Below, piece by piece: positions 54,561 to 64,000 of a stretch of 64,000 bases of DNA. Every line of letters begins with the position of its first letter. Positions within the stretch are counted from its first letter, which is position 1. Under the pieces are notes generated by a model that saw only the letters and a list, made by a program, of their open reading frames with translations, had not been told where the DNA came from and ran no database searches. Origin of the DNA: Streptacidiphilus rugosus AM-16 (GTDB lineage: Bacteria > Actinomycetota > Actinomycetes > Streptomycetales > Streptomycetaceae). The stretch is from NCBI RefSeq assembly GCF_000744655.1, contig NZ_JQMJ01000004.1:6324001-6388000 (forward strand), given 5' to 3'. A program made the translations under genes and the position numbers.

Positions 54561-55283
54561 ATGATCCGCTGGGTGTACGCCTTCGTCGACCGGCCGCGGG
54601 AGAGCTTCGAGCGGGCCGCGGAGTTCTGGACCGCCGTCACGGACACCGCGCTGAGTCCGCGCCGCGGGGAGGACGGCGAGTTCGCGACGCTGCTGCCCGG
54701 CGGGGGCGCGGACGCGTGCGTGAAGCTGCAGGGCGGTGGCGGCCACGGCGCGCACCTCGACTTCCACGTCGACGACGTCCGGGCCTGGGTCGACCACGCG
54801 GAGGCGGCGGGCGCGCGGGTGGTCGCGGACCACGGTCGCTGGGCGGTGCTGGCCTCACCGTCGGGCCAGCAGTTCTGCGTGGGGGCGTGGGCGGGCGAGA
54901 AGGTCAGGCCGGAGGTGTTCGACGGCACCCGCCTGGACCAGGTCTGCGTCGACATCGCACCGGAGGCGTTCGAGGAGGAGTCGACCTTCTGGGGCACGCT
55001 GACCGGCTGGCCGGTGCTGACCGGCTCCCGCTCGGAGTTCCGGGTGGTCAAGCCGCCGGCGGACCTGCCGGTCCGGATCCTGCTGCAGCGCCTGGACGCG
55101 CCGCGGGCCACCGGCGCCCACCTGGACTTCGCCTGCGAGGATCGCGAGGCCGCCCGCGCGGCCCACGAGAAGCGGGGAGCGACGTTCGTCGCCGCGTTCT
55201 CCCACTGGACCGTGATGCGCGACCCCTCCGGCGGCGTCTACTGCCTCACCGCCCGCGACCCGCACACGGGCGCCCTGAAGTAG
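54561..55283 (+). CDS. double VOC (glyoxalase-like) protein
   Basis: A 240-residue cytoplasmic protein of two VOC domains (about residues 1-115 and 125-235). Both halves show the family ending: HGRWAVLASPSGQQFCVG and FSHWTVMRDPSGGVYCLT, with HLDFHVDDV and HLDFACEDR strands. Substrate unknown; such proteins include bleomycin-resistance-like binders. GAGGGAG lies five bases ahead of ATG 54561. Confidence 0.85.
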   Translation: MIRWVYAFVDRPRESFERAAEFWTAVTDTALSPRRGEDGEFATLLPGGGADACVKLQGGGGHGAHLDFHVDDVRAWVDHAEAAGARVVADHGRWAVLASPSGQQFCVGAWAGEKVRPEVFDGTRLDQVCVDIAPEAFEEESTFWGTLTGWPVLTGSRSEFRVVKPPADLPVRILLQRLDAPRATGAHLDFACEDREAARAAHEKRGATFVAAFSHWTVMRDPSGGVYCLTARDPHTGALK

Positions 55284-55480
55284 TTGCACCTTCAGGGGCG
55301 CGAGGAACTGCGCGAGAAACCACCCGAGGCGGATGGCCCTGCCCGTTGAGGACCATCCGCATGCCGGTGGCTTGTCGCGCAGTTCCTCGCGCCCCTGGGA
55401 AGTGCAGCTGCCTGTTCACCGTGAGGCGACCCGGCCGCGCGCCAGGGGCGCGCAGTTCCTCGCGCCCCTGGGGTGGTGCA
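55284..55480. repeat. dispersed intergenic palindromic repeat, copy 6
   Basis: One full unit (GTTGCACCTTCAGGGGCGCG ... CGCAGTTCCTCGCGCCCCTG) plus an extra right arm (near 55440-55480) ending in GTGGTGCA. Lies in the gap between the convergent VOC and lon genes; nothing else is seen there. Confidence 0.8.
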
Positions 55481-55482
55481 CG

Positions 55483-57933
55483 CTACGCGGCGATCGTCTC
55501 CTTACGGAGCTGGACCGCCGGCTCCAGGGCCAGGTCGAGGACCTGGCGGACGTCGGAGACCGCGTGGACGGTGAGGCGGGAGAGGACCTCGGCCGGGACG
55601 TCGTCCAGGTCGGCCTCGTTGCGGGAGGGGATCAGGACGGTGGTGATCCCGGCCCGGTCCGCCGCCAGCAGCTTCTGCTTGACGCCGCCGATCGGCAGCA
55701 CCCTGCCGGTCAGCGAGACCTCGCCCGTCATCGCGACATCCGGCCGCACCTTCCGGCCGGACAGCAGGGAGGCCAGGGCCGTCGTCATCGTGACGCCCGC
55801 GCTCGGGCCGTCCTTCGGGACCGCGCCCGCCGGGACGTGGAGGTGGACGCCGCGCTCGCGCAGCGAGGTCACCGGCAGTTCGAGCTCCGCCCCGTGCGAC
55901 CGCAGGAAGCTGAGCGCGATCTGCGCCGACTCCTTCATGACCTCACCCAGCTGACCGGTCAACTGCAGGCCGCTGCCGCCCGTCTCCGGGTCGTTCAGCG
56001 AGGCCTCGACGAAGAGGACGTCGCCGCCCGCGCCGGTGACCGCCAGGCCCGTCGCGACGCCCGGCACCGCGGTCCGCCGCTCCTCCGGCTCCTGCGCGTG
56101 CTCCGGGGTGAACCGGGGCCGGCCGATCAGGCCGCGCAGGTCGGACTCGGCGACGGTGCGCGGCAGCTCCGCGCCCTCCTCGCCGAGCTCCTGCTGGGCC
56201 GCGACCTTGCGCAGGATCCGCGCGACCGCGCGCTCCAGCGTGCGGACGCCCGCCTCGCGGGTGTACTCGGCCGCGAGCTTGCGCAGTGCGTCCTCCTCGA
56301 CCACGACCTCGTCGCTGCCCAGGCCGGCCCGCTCCAGCTGGCGCGGGAGCAGGTGGTCGCGGGCGATGACGACCTTCTCGTCCTCGGTGTAGCCGTCCAG
56401 GCGCACCAGCTCCATCCGGTCGAGCAGCGGCTCGGGGATGGCCTCCAGCACGTTGGCCGTGGCGAGGAAGACCACGTCGGAGAGGTCGAGCTCGACCTCC
56501 AGGTAGTGGTCGCGGAAGGTGTGGTTCTGGGCCGGGTCCAGGACCTCCAGCAGCGCCGCCGCCGGGTCGCCGCGGTAGTCGGAGCCGACCTTGTCGATCT
56601 CGTCGAGCAGCACGACCGGGTTCATCGAACCGGCCTCCTTGATCGCCCGCACGATGCGGCCGGGCAGCGCGCCGACGTAGGTGCGCCGGTGGCCCCGGAT
56701 CTCCGCCTCGTCGCGGACGCCGCCGAGGGCGACGCGGACGAACTCACGTCCCATGGCCCGCGCGACACTCTCGCCCAAGCTGGTCTTTCCGACCCCGGGC
56801 GGACCGACCAGGGCGAGCACCGCACCGCCGCGGCGGCCGCCGACCAGGCCGAGACCGCGGTCGGCCCGGCGCTTCCTGACCGCGAGGTACTCGACGATCC
56901 GCTCCTTGACGTCGTCCAGACCGAAGTGGTCCGCGTCCAGCACGGCCCGCGCGCCGGCGATGTCGTAGGCGTCCTCGGTCCGCGTGTTCCAGGGGAGCTC
57001 CAGGACCGTGTCCAGCCAGGTGCGGATCCAGCTGCCCTCGGGGGACGCGTCCGAGGAGCGCTCCAGCTTGTCGACCTCCTTGAGGGCGGCCTCCTTGACC
57101 TTCTCGGGCAGGTCGGCGGCCTCGACGCGGGCGCGGTAGTCCTCCTCCTCGGAGTCCGGCTCGCCGTTGAGGTCGGCCAGCTCCTTCTTCACCGCGTCGA
57201 GCTGGCGGCGGAGCAGGAACTCCTTCTGCTGCTTCTCCATGCCCTCCTGGACGTCCTTGCGGATGGTCTCCTGGACCTCCGCCTCGGCCAGGTGGTCCTT
57301 CAGCAGCTGCAGCGAGACCTTGAGCCGGGTGATCGGGTCGAGCTCCTCCAGCACCTGGACCTTCTGGGCCACGGTCAGGAAGGGGGCGTACCCGATGTTG
57401 TCGGCGAGCTCGGAGACGCCCTCCATCTGGGCGACCCGGTCGACGACCTGCCACGCGCCGCGCTTCTGCAGCCAGGTGGTGGTCAGCGCCTTGTACTCGC
57501 GGACGGTCTCGGCGACGGAGCCGGGCAGCGGCGAGGGGACCGGGGTCTCCTCGACCGCGACGGCCTCGACCCAGAGGGCCGCGCCGGGGCCCGTCGTGCC
57601 CGCCCCGATCCTGACCCGGCGCACGCCGCGCACCAGCGCGGCAGGGTCGCCGTCGGCGAGACGGCCGACCTGCTCGATCGTGGCCAGCGTGCCGATCGCG
57701 CCGTAGGCGCCGTCGACCCGCGGGACGAGCAGCACGCGCGCCTTGCGGGCGTTGGCCACCGTCCTGATGCCGGGGGCGTGCGCCCCCGTCTCCCGGACCG
57801 CCGCCTGCGCGGCCTCCACAGCGGCACGGACGTCCTGGTCGGAAAGGTCGAGCGGAACGACCATGCCGGGGAGTACCGCGTCGTCGTCGAGCGGCAGCAC
57901 CGGCAGGGTGAGCGTTGCGGAAGTCGAAGCCAT
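55483..57933 (-). CDS. lon: ATP-dependent protease Lon
   Basis: An 816-residue AAA+ serine protease. N-terminal substrate domain, coiled coil, AAA domain with [19 protein letters not shown] (Walker A), [13 protein letters not shown] (Walker B) and [15 protein letters not shown]-terminal protease domain with the Ser/Lys dyad in [15 protein letters not shown] and [14 protein letters not shown]. Degrades damaged and specific regulatory proteins. ATG 57933 has GGGGAGAG eight bases upstream. A HAIR-like element lies just upstream (57955-57975), consistent with HspR repression of lon, known in Streptomyces lividans. Confidence 0.95.
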   Translation of the reverse strand: MASTSATLTLPVLPLDDDAVLPGMVVPLDLSDQDVRAAVEAAQAAVRETGAHAPGIRTVANARKARVLLVPRVDGAYGAIGTLATIEQVGRLADGDPAALVRGVRRVRIGAGTTGPGAALWVEAVAVEETPVPSPLPGSVAETVREYKALTTTWLQKRGAWQVVDRVAQMEGVSELADNIGYAPFLTVAQKVQVLEELDPITRLKVSLQLLKDHLAEAEVQETIRKDVQEGMEKQQKEFLLRRQLDAVKKELADLNGEPDSEEEDYRARVEAADLPEKVKEAALKEVDKLERSSDASPEGSWIRTWLDTVLELPWNTRTEDAYDIAGARAVLDADHFGLDDVKERIVEYLAVRKRRADRGLGLVGGRRGGAVLALVGPPGVGKTSLGESVARAMGREFVRVALGGVRDEAEIRGHRRTYVGALPGRIVRAIKEAGSMNPVVLLDEIDKVGSDYRGDPAAALLEVLDPAQNHTFRDHYLEVELDLSDVVFLATANVLEAIPEPLLDRMELVRLDGYTEDEKVVIARDHLLPRQLERAGLGSDEVVVEEDALRKLAAEYTREAGVRTLERAVARILRKVAAQQELGEEGAELPRTVAESDLRGLIGRPRFTPEHAQEPEERRTAVPGVATGLAVTGAGGDVLFVEASLNDPETGGSGLQLTGQLGEVMKESAQIALSFLRSHGAELELPVTSLRERGVHLHVPAGAVPKDGPSAGVTMTTALASLLSGRKVRPDVAMTGEVSLTGRVLPIGGVKQKLLAADRAGITTVLIPSRNEADLDDVPAEVLSRLTVHAVSDVRQVLDLALEPAVQLRKETIAA

Positions 57934-57954
57934 GATCTCTCCCCTGGCATGCAA

Positions 57955-57975
57955 GTTGAGTTACCTGCACTAAAG
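57955..57975. promoter_or_regulatory. HAIR-like operator (HspR) upstream of lon
   Basis: GTTGAGT-TACCTGC-ACTAAAG matches the HAIR consensus CTTGAGT-N7-ACTCAAG at 12 of 14 positions with the correct 7-base spacer. It lies 22 bases before the lon start codon, where a bound repressor would block transcription. Confidence 0.75.
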
Positions 57976-58049
57976 GTTCATGACCCTCGCATTGTTCCCC
58001 GGGGGCTGTTCGCTCTGAGCGATCAGCGGCGTCGGGCACGATAGTGCCC

Positions 58050-58760
58050 ATGTCCACCCACCACGAGGGCGCTCGCGACACCGACGCCGACGCCACCCCC
58101 GAACTGCTCGACCGGCGCGAAGGCCCCTTCGGCGAGGTCGCGCTGCGGCGCCGCGGCGCGCACTTCGAGATCATCGCCAACGGGACCTTCCTGATGGACA
58201 CCTCCGACGGCCGGTCGGAGCGCATGCTCATCAGCGCCGCGCTGGACGCGCTGGATTCCCCGCGCGGGGCGCACCTGCTGATCGGGGGGCTCGGCGTGGG
58301 CTTCTCGCTCGCCGAGGCCTCGCAGGACCGGCGCCCCGGACGGATCACCGTCGTCGAGCGGGAGGCCGCGATCATCGAATGGCATACGGAGGGTGACGCC
58401 CCGTTGGCCCCGTTCGCCGGTACCGGGCACGCGGACCCGCGCACCGAGATCGTCCACGCGGACCTGCTGGAGCACCTGCGCACCACCGAGGTCCGCTACG
58501 ACGCGCTCTGCCTCGACATCGACAACGGCCCCGACTGGACCGTGACCGAGTCCAACGACTCCCTGTACAGCGAGGCAGGCCTGGACCTGCTCGACCGGAC
58601 GCTCTCCGACGAGGGGGTGCTGGCGGTGTGGAGCGCGGCGCACTCGAGGGAGTTCGAGTCACGGCTGCGCGCCCGTTTCGCCCGGATCGAAGTGATCGAG
58701 GTGCCGGTCCATGTGGAGCGCGGCGCTCCCGATGTCGTGTACCTGTCCTCGCGCGTCTAG
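58050..58760 (+). CDS. spermidine synthase-like methyltransferase-fold protein
   Basis: A 236-residue Rossmann-fold protein of the spermidine/spermine synthase type: GEVALRRRGAHFEIIANGTF, LLIGGLGVGFSLAEASQD (SAM/dcSAM-binding glycine loop), ITVVEREAAIIEWH, and CLDIDNGPDWTVTESNDSLY. The catalytic Asp of authentic SpeE is not clearly placed, so methyl- or aminopropyl-transfer remains open. ATG 58050 or GTG 58044. Divergent from lon. Confidence 0.8.
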   Translation: MSTHHEGARDTDADATPELLDRREGPFGEVALRRRGAHFEIIANGTFLMDTSDGRSERMLISAALDALDSPRGAHLLIGGLGVGFSLAEASQDRRPGRITVVEREAAIIEWHTEGDAPLAPFAGTGHADPRTEIVHADLLEHLRTTEVRYDALCLDIDNGPDWTVTESNDSLYSEAGLDLLDRTLSDEGVLAVWSAAHSREFESRLRARFARIEVIEVPVHVERGAPDVVYLSSRV

Positions 58761-58964
58761 GTGACGCACGGTATGGTCTCGGACCGTGCCCACCCCCCGA
58801 AGGGTCGGTTTATCCCACGACGGCCTGCCACAGCGGGCCTCCGGTCCGTACGCTGCGATTGCGAGTGAATGGCAGCGGCTCGGTGGGGGCACCGTACGAA
58901 CCGTACGAACCGGAGGGTCCGATTCAGCCCGGACCCGAGAACGCGAGGCCCTGGGGGCGGTGGC

Positions 58965-59699
58965 GTGACCGTGACGGATGTACAGCAGCAGACGAACAAT
59001 GGCCTGGGCAACCAGCGCAGAGTGCTGGTGGTCGAGGACGAACCGACGATCGCCGAGTCGATCGCCGCCCGGCTGGGCGCAGAGGGCTTCCGCGTCGCCG
59101 TCTCCCACGACGGCCCGACGGCCGTGGACTGCTTCCAGACCTGGCAGCCCGATCTGGTCGTGCTCGACGTGATGCTGCCCGGCTTCGACGGCCTGGAGGT
59201 ATGCCGCAGGATCCAGGCACAGCGCCCCGTGCCGGTGCTGATGCTCACCGCGCGTGACGACGAGACGGACCTGCTGGTCGGCCTCGGCGTCGGTGCGGAC
59301 GACTACATGACCAAGCCCTTCTCGATGCGAGAGCTGGCCGCACGGGTCAACGTGCTGCTCCGCCGGATCGAGCGGGCCCAGCTGGCCGCACGCACCCCGA
59401 TGGGCGGCACGCTGCGCCTGGGCGATCTTGAGATCGACCACATCCAGCGCCGGGTCAGGGTCTCCGGTGACGACGTCCACCTGACCCCCACCGAGTTCGA
59501 CCTGCTGGCCTGCCTGGCGCAGCAGCCGCGCGCGGTGCTGACCAGGGAGCAACTGCTCGCCGAGGTCTGGGACTGGACCGACGCCTCGGGCACCCGCACC
59601 GTGGACAGCCACGTGAAGGCACTGCGCCGGAAGATCGGCGCGAACTGGATCCGGACCGTCCACGGCGTCGGCTACGCGCTGGAGTCGCCGAACCCGTGA
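58965..59699 (+). CDS. OmpR/PhoB-family response regulator
   Basis: A 244-residue transcription factor: receiver domain with VLVVEDEPTIAESIA, phospho-Asp in PDLVVLDVMLPGFDG, LMLTARDD and YMTKPFSMRELAARV, then a winged-helix DNA-binding domain (VHLTPTEFDLLACLAQQPRA ... TVDSHVKALRRKIGANWIRT). GTG 58965 follows GGGGGCGG. The kinase gene follows 81 bases downstream, forming a two-component system next to kgd, a placement I recall from streptomycetes. Confidence 0.92.
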   Translation: MTVTDVQQQTNNGLGNQRRVLVVEDEPTIAESIAARLGAEGFRVAVSHDGPTAVDCFQTWQPDLVVLDVMLPGFDGLEVCRRIQAQRPVPVLMLTARDDETDLLVGLGVGADDYMTKPFSMRELAARVNVLLRRIERAQLAARTPMGGTLRLGDLEIDHIQRRVRVSGDDVHLTPTEFDLLACLAQQPRAVLTREQLLAEVWDWTDASGTRTVDSHVKALRRKIGANWIRTVHGVGYALESPNP

Positions 59700-59780
59700 G
59701 CCTCCCCGGCCCGTCGGCCCCCGACCGGAGGCCCCGAGCCGGGAGGCTCGACCCGAAAGCCCCCGACCTGTGAGGACCTG

Positions 59781-60947
59781 GTGAGCAGGAAGGCCCCACA
59801 CCCACGCACCACCGCGACGCCGCCCCGGGCGTCGCGCTCCGAGCCGCGCCCGGGCCGGGCCGAGCGGTTCTGGGCCGGGATGCGCCCCCTGGACCCGCTG
59901 CGCTCGGTCAAGGCCAGGCTGAACGTGCTCGTGCTGACCTCGGTCTGCATCTCCACGCTGATGGTCGTCCTGGCGCTGAACTCCTCCACCCAGATCCGGG
60001 TGGTCATGGTCTTCTCGGTGATCGCCTCGCTGCTGATCACCCAGCTGCTGGCGCACGGCATGACCGCGGGGCTGCGCGAGATGACCGCCGCCGCGCGCGC
60101 CATGGCCGCCGGCGACTACACCCGCCGCGTGCACACCCGCTCGCTCGACGAGGTCGGCGAGCTGGCCGTGGCCTTCAACACCATGGCCGACGACCTCGCC
60201 GCCGCGGACCAGCAGCGGCGCGAGCTGATCGCCAACGTCTCGCACGAGCTGCGCACCCCCATAGCCGCGCTGCGCGCCGTGCTGGAGAACGTCGTGGACG
60301 GCGTGGTGGAGCCGAAGCCGGCCACCATGGCCGCCGCCCTGGAGCAGACCGAGCGGCTCGGCCGCCTGGTCGCCCACCTGCTGGACCTCTCCAAGCTGGC
60401 GGACGGGGTCGCCTCGCTGGAGCTGCGCGACTTCGAGGTGGAGCCCTTCCTCGCGGGCGTCGTGCGCGGGCTCACCGTGGACGGCTCGGTCTCCGGCGGG
60501 GCCAGCAGGAGACGCACGGACGTCTCGCTGCGCCTGGACGTCTCCGCCAGGCTCACCGCCACCGCCGACCCGGAGCGGCTGCACCAGGTCGTCGCCAACC
60601 TGGTCGACAACGCCTGCCGGCACAGCCCCAAGGACGGCACCGTCACGGTCCGCGCCCGGCGCGCCGAGGACGGCGGCCTCCAGGTGGACGTCGCGGACGA
60701 GGGCCCCGGCATCTCCCCCGAGGACCGGGCCCGGGTGTTCGAACGCTTCGGGCGCGGCAGCGTGGCCACGGCCCAGGGTCCGGGGGCCGACGGCGGCACC
60801 GGCCTCGGTCTGGCGATCGCCCGCTGGGCGGTCGAGCTGCACGAGGGCACCATCGCGGTGGCCGACGCCCCCGCGGGCTGTCTGATCCGGGTCAGCCTGC
60901 CGGGACCCCGCCGCCCGCAGACGATCCTGCCGCACGGGCAGTCCTGA
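59781..60947 (+). CDS. HAMP sensor histidine kinase
   Basis: A 388-residue kinase. Short basic cytoplasmic start, two membrane helices (about 50-67 and 72-90) with little outside them, HAMP domain, DHp with phospho-His in NVSHELRTPIAALRAVLENV, and a HATPase domain (VANLVDNACRHSPKDGTV, DEGPGISPEDRARVFERFGR, GGTGLGLAIARWAVELHEG). The near-absence of an extracellular loop suggests sensing inside the membrane or at its faces. GTG 59781. Confidence 0.92.
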   Translation: MSRKAPHPRTTATPPRASRSEPRPGRAERFWAGMRPLDPLRSVKARLNVLVLTSVCISTLMVVLALNSSTQIRVVMVFSVIASLLITQLLAHGMTAGLREMTAAARAMAAGDYTRRVHTRSLDEVGELAVAFNTMADDLAAADQQRRELIANVSHELRTPIAALRAVLENVVDGVVEPKPATMAAALEQTERLGRLVAHLLDLSKLADGVASLELRDFEVEPFLAGVVRGLTVDGSVSGGASRRRTDVSLRLDVSARLTATADPERLHQVVANLVDNACRHSPKDGTVTVRARRAEDGGLQVDVADEGPGISPEDRARVFERFGRGSVATAQGPGADGGTGLGLAIARWAVELHEGTIAVADAPAGCLIRVSLPGPRRPQTILPHGQS

Positions 60948-61170
60948 ACCGCAAGAACGCCCGAATCAGGCTCCCCCCACCGCACGAACAGCCACTCGTT
61001 CTCCCCCATCACGTCCAAGATCTAACCTTGTTTTTCGGCCAATGTTTGCGGCCGGACTGTGATCTGGGCGACGCTTGCTCTGCGGGACCTGCGCGGACGT
61101 GCGGCGGAGGCGTAGCCTTACTACCCGCTGTCCACCATCCACACGGAAGCGGAAGAGGGCGGTTGCCGCC

Positions 61171-64000
61171 GTGTCGTCACAGTCCCCCCATAACTCGAAC
61201 AGCTCACCTGCCACAACGGTCGAGGCCGGCCCCGGTGCCGCCTTCGGACCGAACGAGTGGCTCGTGGACGAGATCTACCAGCAGTACCTCCAGGACCCGA
61301 ACTCGGTCGACCGGGCCTGGTGGGATTTCTTCGCCGACTACAAGGCGAGCGCTGCGAAGGCAGGCTCCGCCACCGCCGGCACGGCCCAGAACGCGGGTGC
61401 CACCGCCGTCGTCGTGACCGGGGCGTCCGCAGCGCCGACGGCCCCGGCAGCGGCAGCCGTCCCCGCACCGGCTGCCCCTCCGGCCGCCGTCCCCGCACCG
61501 TCCCCCGCAGCCGCTCCGGCTGCCGCGGCCGCGCCTCTCACCCAGAAGCCGGCTGCGCCCTCCGCGCCGACCCAGCGCGTTCCGGCCACTCCGGCCCAAC
61601 CTGCCGACACCGTGAAGGACAGCACCAACGTGACCGCCGCCGCCGAGGCACCGTCAGGCCCTGAGCTCGTCGCACTGAAGGGCCCCGCGGCCCGCATCGT
61701 GACGAACATGGACGCCTCGCTCTCGATGCCCACCGCGACCAGCGTGCGCGCCATCCCGGCGAAGCTGCTGATCGACAACCGCATCGTGATCAACAACCAC
61801 CTCAAGCGCGCCCGCGGCGGCAAGGTGTCCTTCACGCACATCATCGGCTACGCCATGGTCCAGGCGATCAAGTCGATGCCGGCGATGAACCACGGCTTCA
61901 CGGAGAAGGACGGCAAGCCCTTCCTGGTCAAGCCGGACCACATCAACCTCGGCCTGGCGATCGACCTGACCAAGCCGAACGGCGACCGGCAGCTGGTCGT
62001 GGCCGCGATCAAGAAGGCCGAGACGCTCGACTTCTTCGGCTTCTGGCAGGCCTACGAGGACATCGTCCGCCGCGCCCGGCAGAACAAGCTCACCGTCGAC
62101 GACTTCTCCGGCGTGACCTGCTCGCTGACCAACCCCGGCGGCATCGGCACCGTCCACTCCGTGCCGCGCCTGATGCCCGGCCAGGGCACCATCCTCGGCG
62201 TCGGCTCGATGGAGTACCCGGCCGAGTTCCAGGGCTCCGCCGAGGAGACGCTGGCGCGGATGGGCGTCTCCAAGGTGATGACGCTGACGTCCACCTACGA
62301 CCACCGGGTCATCCAGGGCGCGCAGTCCGGCGAGTTCCTGCGCACCATGCACCAGCTGCTGCTGGGCCAGGGCGAGTTCTACGACAAGATCTTCGAGTCG
62401 CTGCGCATCCCGTACGAGCCGGTCCGCTGGGCCACCGACGTGGCCCGCGGCCACGACAACGAGGTCAACAAGACCGCCCGCGTGATGGAGCTGATCCACT
62501 CCTTCCGCGTGCGCGGCCACCTCATGGCCGACACCGACCCGCTGGAGTACAAGCAGCGCAAGCACCCGGACCTCGATGTCCAGGCGCACGAGCTCACCCT
62601 GTGGGACCTGGAGCGCGAGTTCGCCGTCGGCGGCTTCGCCGGCCACACGATGATGAAGCTCCGCGACATCCTCGGCGTGCTGCGCGACTCGTACTGCCGC
62701 ACCGTCGGCATCGAGTACATGCACATCCAGGACCCGAAGCAGCGCCGCTGGATCCAGGCCCGCGTCGAGCGCGGCCACGACCGCCCGGAGCGCGAGGAGC
62801 AGCTGCGCATCCTGCGCCGCCTGAACGCGGCGGAGGCCTTCGAGACCTTCCTGCAGACCAAGTACGTCGGCCAGAAGCGCTTCTCGCTGGAGGGCGGCGA
62901 GTCCGTCATCCCGCTGCTGGACGCGGTGCTCGACTCGGCCGCCGAGGCCCGCCTGGACGAGTCCGTCATCGGCATGGCCCACCGCGGCCGCCTGAACGTG
63001 CTGGCCAACATCGTCGGCAAGTCCTACGCGCAGATCTTCCGCGAGTTCGAGGGCAACCTCGACCCGAAGTCGATGCACGGCTCCGGCGACGTGAAGTACC
63101 ACCTGGGCTCCCAGGGCACCTTCACCGGCCTGGACGGCGAGACGATCAAGGTCTCGCTCGCCGCCAACCCGTCCCACCTGGAGGCGGTCGACCCGATCGT
63201 CGAGGGCATCGCCCGCGCCAAGCAGGACATCCTGGACAAGGCCGGCGACTCCTTCGACGTGCTGCCGATCCAGATCCACGGCGACGCGGCCTTCGCGGGC
63301 CAGGGCGTGGTGGCCGAGACGCTGAACATGTCGCAGCTGCGCGGCTACCGCACCGGCGGCACCGTGCACGTGGTGATCAACAACCAGGTCGGCTTCACCG
63401 CCGCCCCGGCCGCCTCGCGCTCCTCGATGTACTGCACCGACGTGGCGCGCATGATCGAGGCCCCGATCTTCCACGTGAACGGCGACGACCCCGAGGCCGT
63501 GGTCCGCGTCGCGCGGCTGGCCTTCGAGTTCCGCCAGGCGTTCCACAAGGACGTCGTCATCGACCTCATCTGCTACCGCCGCCGCGGTCACAACGAGGCC
63601 GACAACCCGAGCTTCACCCAGCCGCTGATGTACGACCTGATCGACAAGAAGCGCTCGGTGCGCAAGCTCTACACCGAGGGCCTGATCGGTCGCGGCGACA
63701 TCACCCTGGAAGAGGCCGAGCAGGCGCTCAAGGACTACCAGGACCAGCTGGAGAAGGTCTTCGCGGAGGTCCGCGAGGCCAACGTGACGCCGGTCCCCGC
63801 CGTGTCCGAGCGTCCGCAGGCGACCTTCCCGGTCGCGGTGGGCACCGGCATCTCCCAGGAGATGGTCAAGCGCATCGCCGAGTCCCAGGTCGCGCTGCCC
63901 GACTGGCTGACGGTGCACCCGCGTCTGCTGCCGCAGCTGCAGCGCCGCGCCGCCATGATCGAGGACGGCACCATCGACTGGGCCATGGGCGAGACCCTCG
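61171..64000 (+). CDS. kgd: 2-oxoglutarate dehydrogenase E1/E2-type (Kgd), 5' part
   Basis: The first ~943 residues of the multifunctional actinobacterial 2-oxoglutarate enzyme; it runs off the window with no stop. Layout: N-terminal [20 protein letters not shown] helix, a Pro/Ala-rich linker (about 50-160), a lipoyl-less acyltransferase-like domain (about 165-395) with the catalytic [16 protein letters not shown], then the ThDP-dependent E1 domain with [19 protein letters not shown] and [16 protein letters not shown]. Part of the TCA-cycle 2-oxoglutarate dehydrogenase/decarboxylase activity, in mycobacteria inhibited by GarA. GTG 61171. Confidence 0.93.
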   Translation, partial: MSSQSPHNSNSSPATTVEAGPGAAFGPNEWLVDEIYQQYLQDPNSVDRAWWDFFADYKASAAKAGSATAGTAQNAGATAVVVTGASAAPTAPAAAAVPAPAAPPAAVPAPSPAAAPAAAAAPLTQKPAAPSAPTQRVPATPAQPADTVKDSTNVTAAAEAPSGPELVALKGPAARIVTNMDASLSMPTATSVRAIPAKLLIDNRIVINNHLKRARGGKVSFTHIIGYAMVQAIKSMPAMNHGFTEKDGKPFLVKPDHINLGLAIDLTKPNGDRQLVVAAIKKAETLDFFGFWQAYEDIVRRARQNKLTVDDFSGVTCSLTNPGGIGTVHSVPRLMPGQGTILGVGSMEYPAEFQGSAEETLARMGVSKVMTLTSTYDHRVIQGAQSGEFLRTMHQLLLGQGEFYDKIFESLRIPYEPVRWATDVARGHDNEVNKTARVMELIHSFRVRGHLMADTDPLEYKQRKHPDLDVQAHELTLWDLEREFAVGGFAGHTMMKLRDILGVLRDSYCRTVGIEYMHIQDPKQRRWIQARVERGHDRPEREEQLRILRRLNAAEAFETFLQTKYVGQKRFSLEGGESVIPLLDAVLDSAAEARLDESVIGMAHRGRLNVLANIVGKSYAQIFREFEGNLDPKSMHGSGDVKYHLGSQGTFTGLDGETIKVSLAANPSHLEAVDPIVEGIARAKQDILDKAGDSFDVLPIQIHGDAAFAGQGVVAETLNMSQLRGYRTGGTVHVVINNQVGFTAAPAASRSSMYCTDVARMIEAPIFHVNGDDPEAVVRVARLAFEFRQAFHKDVVIDLICYRRRGHNEADNPSFTQPLMYDLIDKKRSVRKLYTEGLIGRGDITLEEAEQALKDYQDQLEKVFAEVREANVTPVPAVSERPQATFPVAVGTGISQEMVKRIAESQVALPDWLTVHPRLLPQLQRRAAMIEDGTIDWAMGETL

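Overview
The base composition (very high GC, strong third-position GC bias), the many GTG starts with GGAGG-type ribosome binding sites, and the gene order point to the chromosome of a streptomycete-type actinomycete (Streptomyces, Kitasatospora or Streptacidiphilus). From memory of Streptomyces chromosomes, the blocks glyA2-ptp-sua5-prmC-prfA-rpmE-rho-thrB-thrC-hom-lysA-argS and lon / two-component pair / 2-oxoglutarate dehydrogenase belong to the conserved core arm.

Layout. 1-16.0 kb, minus strand: an SHMT-like enzyme, a low-molecular-weight tyrosine phosphatase, threonylcarbamoyl-AMP synthase, PrmC with its substrate release factor RF1, ribosomal protein L31, transcription terminator Rho (with an apparent frameshift), the threonine/methionine/lysine branch (thrB, thrC, hom, lysA), argS and a stand-alone response regulator. 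A tRNA-Arg(CCG) lies at 16.1 kb. 16.2-21.4 kb is a decayed mobile-element region: a 5'-truncated tyrosine recombinase next to tRNA-Arg, a 3' fragment of a tRNA-Tyr gene followed by a terminator, a ~115-bp direct repeat, a second shared sequence block, and small accessory genes (two membrane-anchored proteins, a SLOG-like protein, an E9-type colicin immunity homologue). 21.4-25.3 kb carries a Uma2-family protein and a PLD/DEAD/DUF3427 helicase.

25.3-41 kb holds accessory metabolism and envelope genes: DUF2568 protein divergent from a MarR regulator, lipoprotein, an ammonia-lyase homologue without a recognisable MIO triad, SpoIIE-type phosphatase, prepilin peptidase, CorA, two DUF4139 proteins in one overlapping operon, a DUF885 hydrolase, a rhomboid-like protein, and an AurF-like diiron oxygenase with a TetR regulator. 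41-55 kb: FAH-family hydrolase, FdhF/YdeP-type molybdo-oxidoreductase, secreted NlpC/P60 hydrolase, phosphate transporter Pit behind a PHO box, DUF3533-like membrane protein, SnoaL-like protein, enoyl-CoA hydratase, a NodB-fold lipoprotein coupled to a YncE-type beta-propeller, a SEDS (FtsW/RodA) protein and a VOC protein. 55-64 kb: Lon with a HAIR-like operator, a spermidine-synthase-like protein, an OmpR-type two-component system and the 5' part of kgd (runs off the window).

Six copies of an intergenic palindromic repeat (arms of the type CAGGGGCGCGGGGAACTGCG) sit behind gene 3' ends across the window. Translation and amino-acid supply genes form the stable left block; stress and envelope regulation (HspR/HAIR on lon, PhoP on pit) can be read from operator sequences. 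The most unusual items are the rho frameshift, the ammonia-lyase homologue lacking Ala-Ser-Gly, the NodB-fold protein with a degraded metal site, and the layered remains of at least two tRNA-targeted elements.
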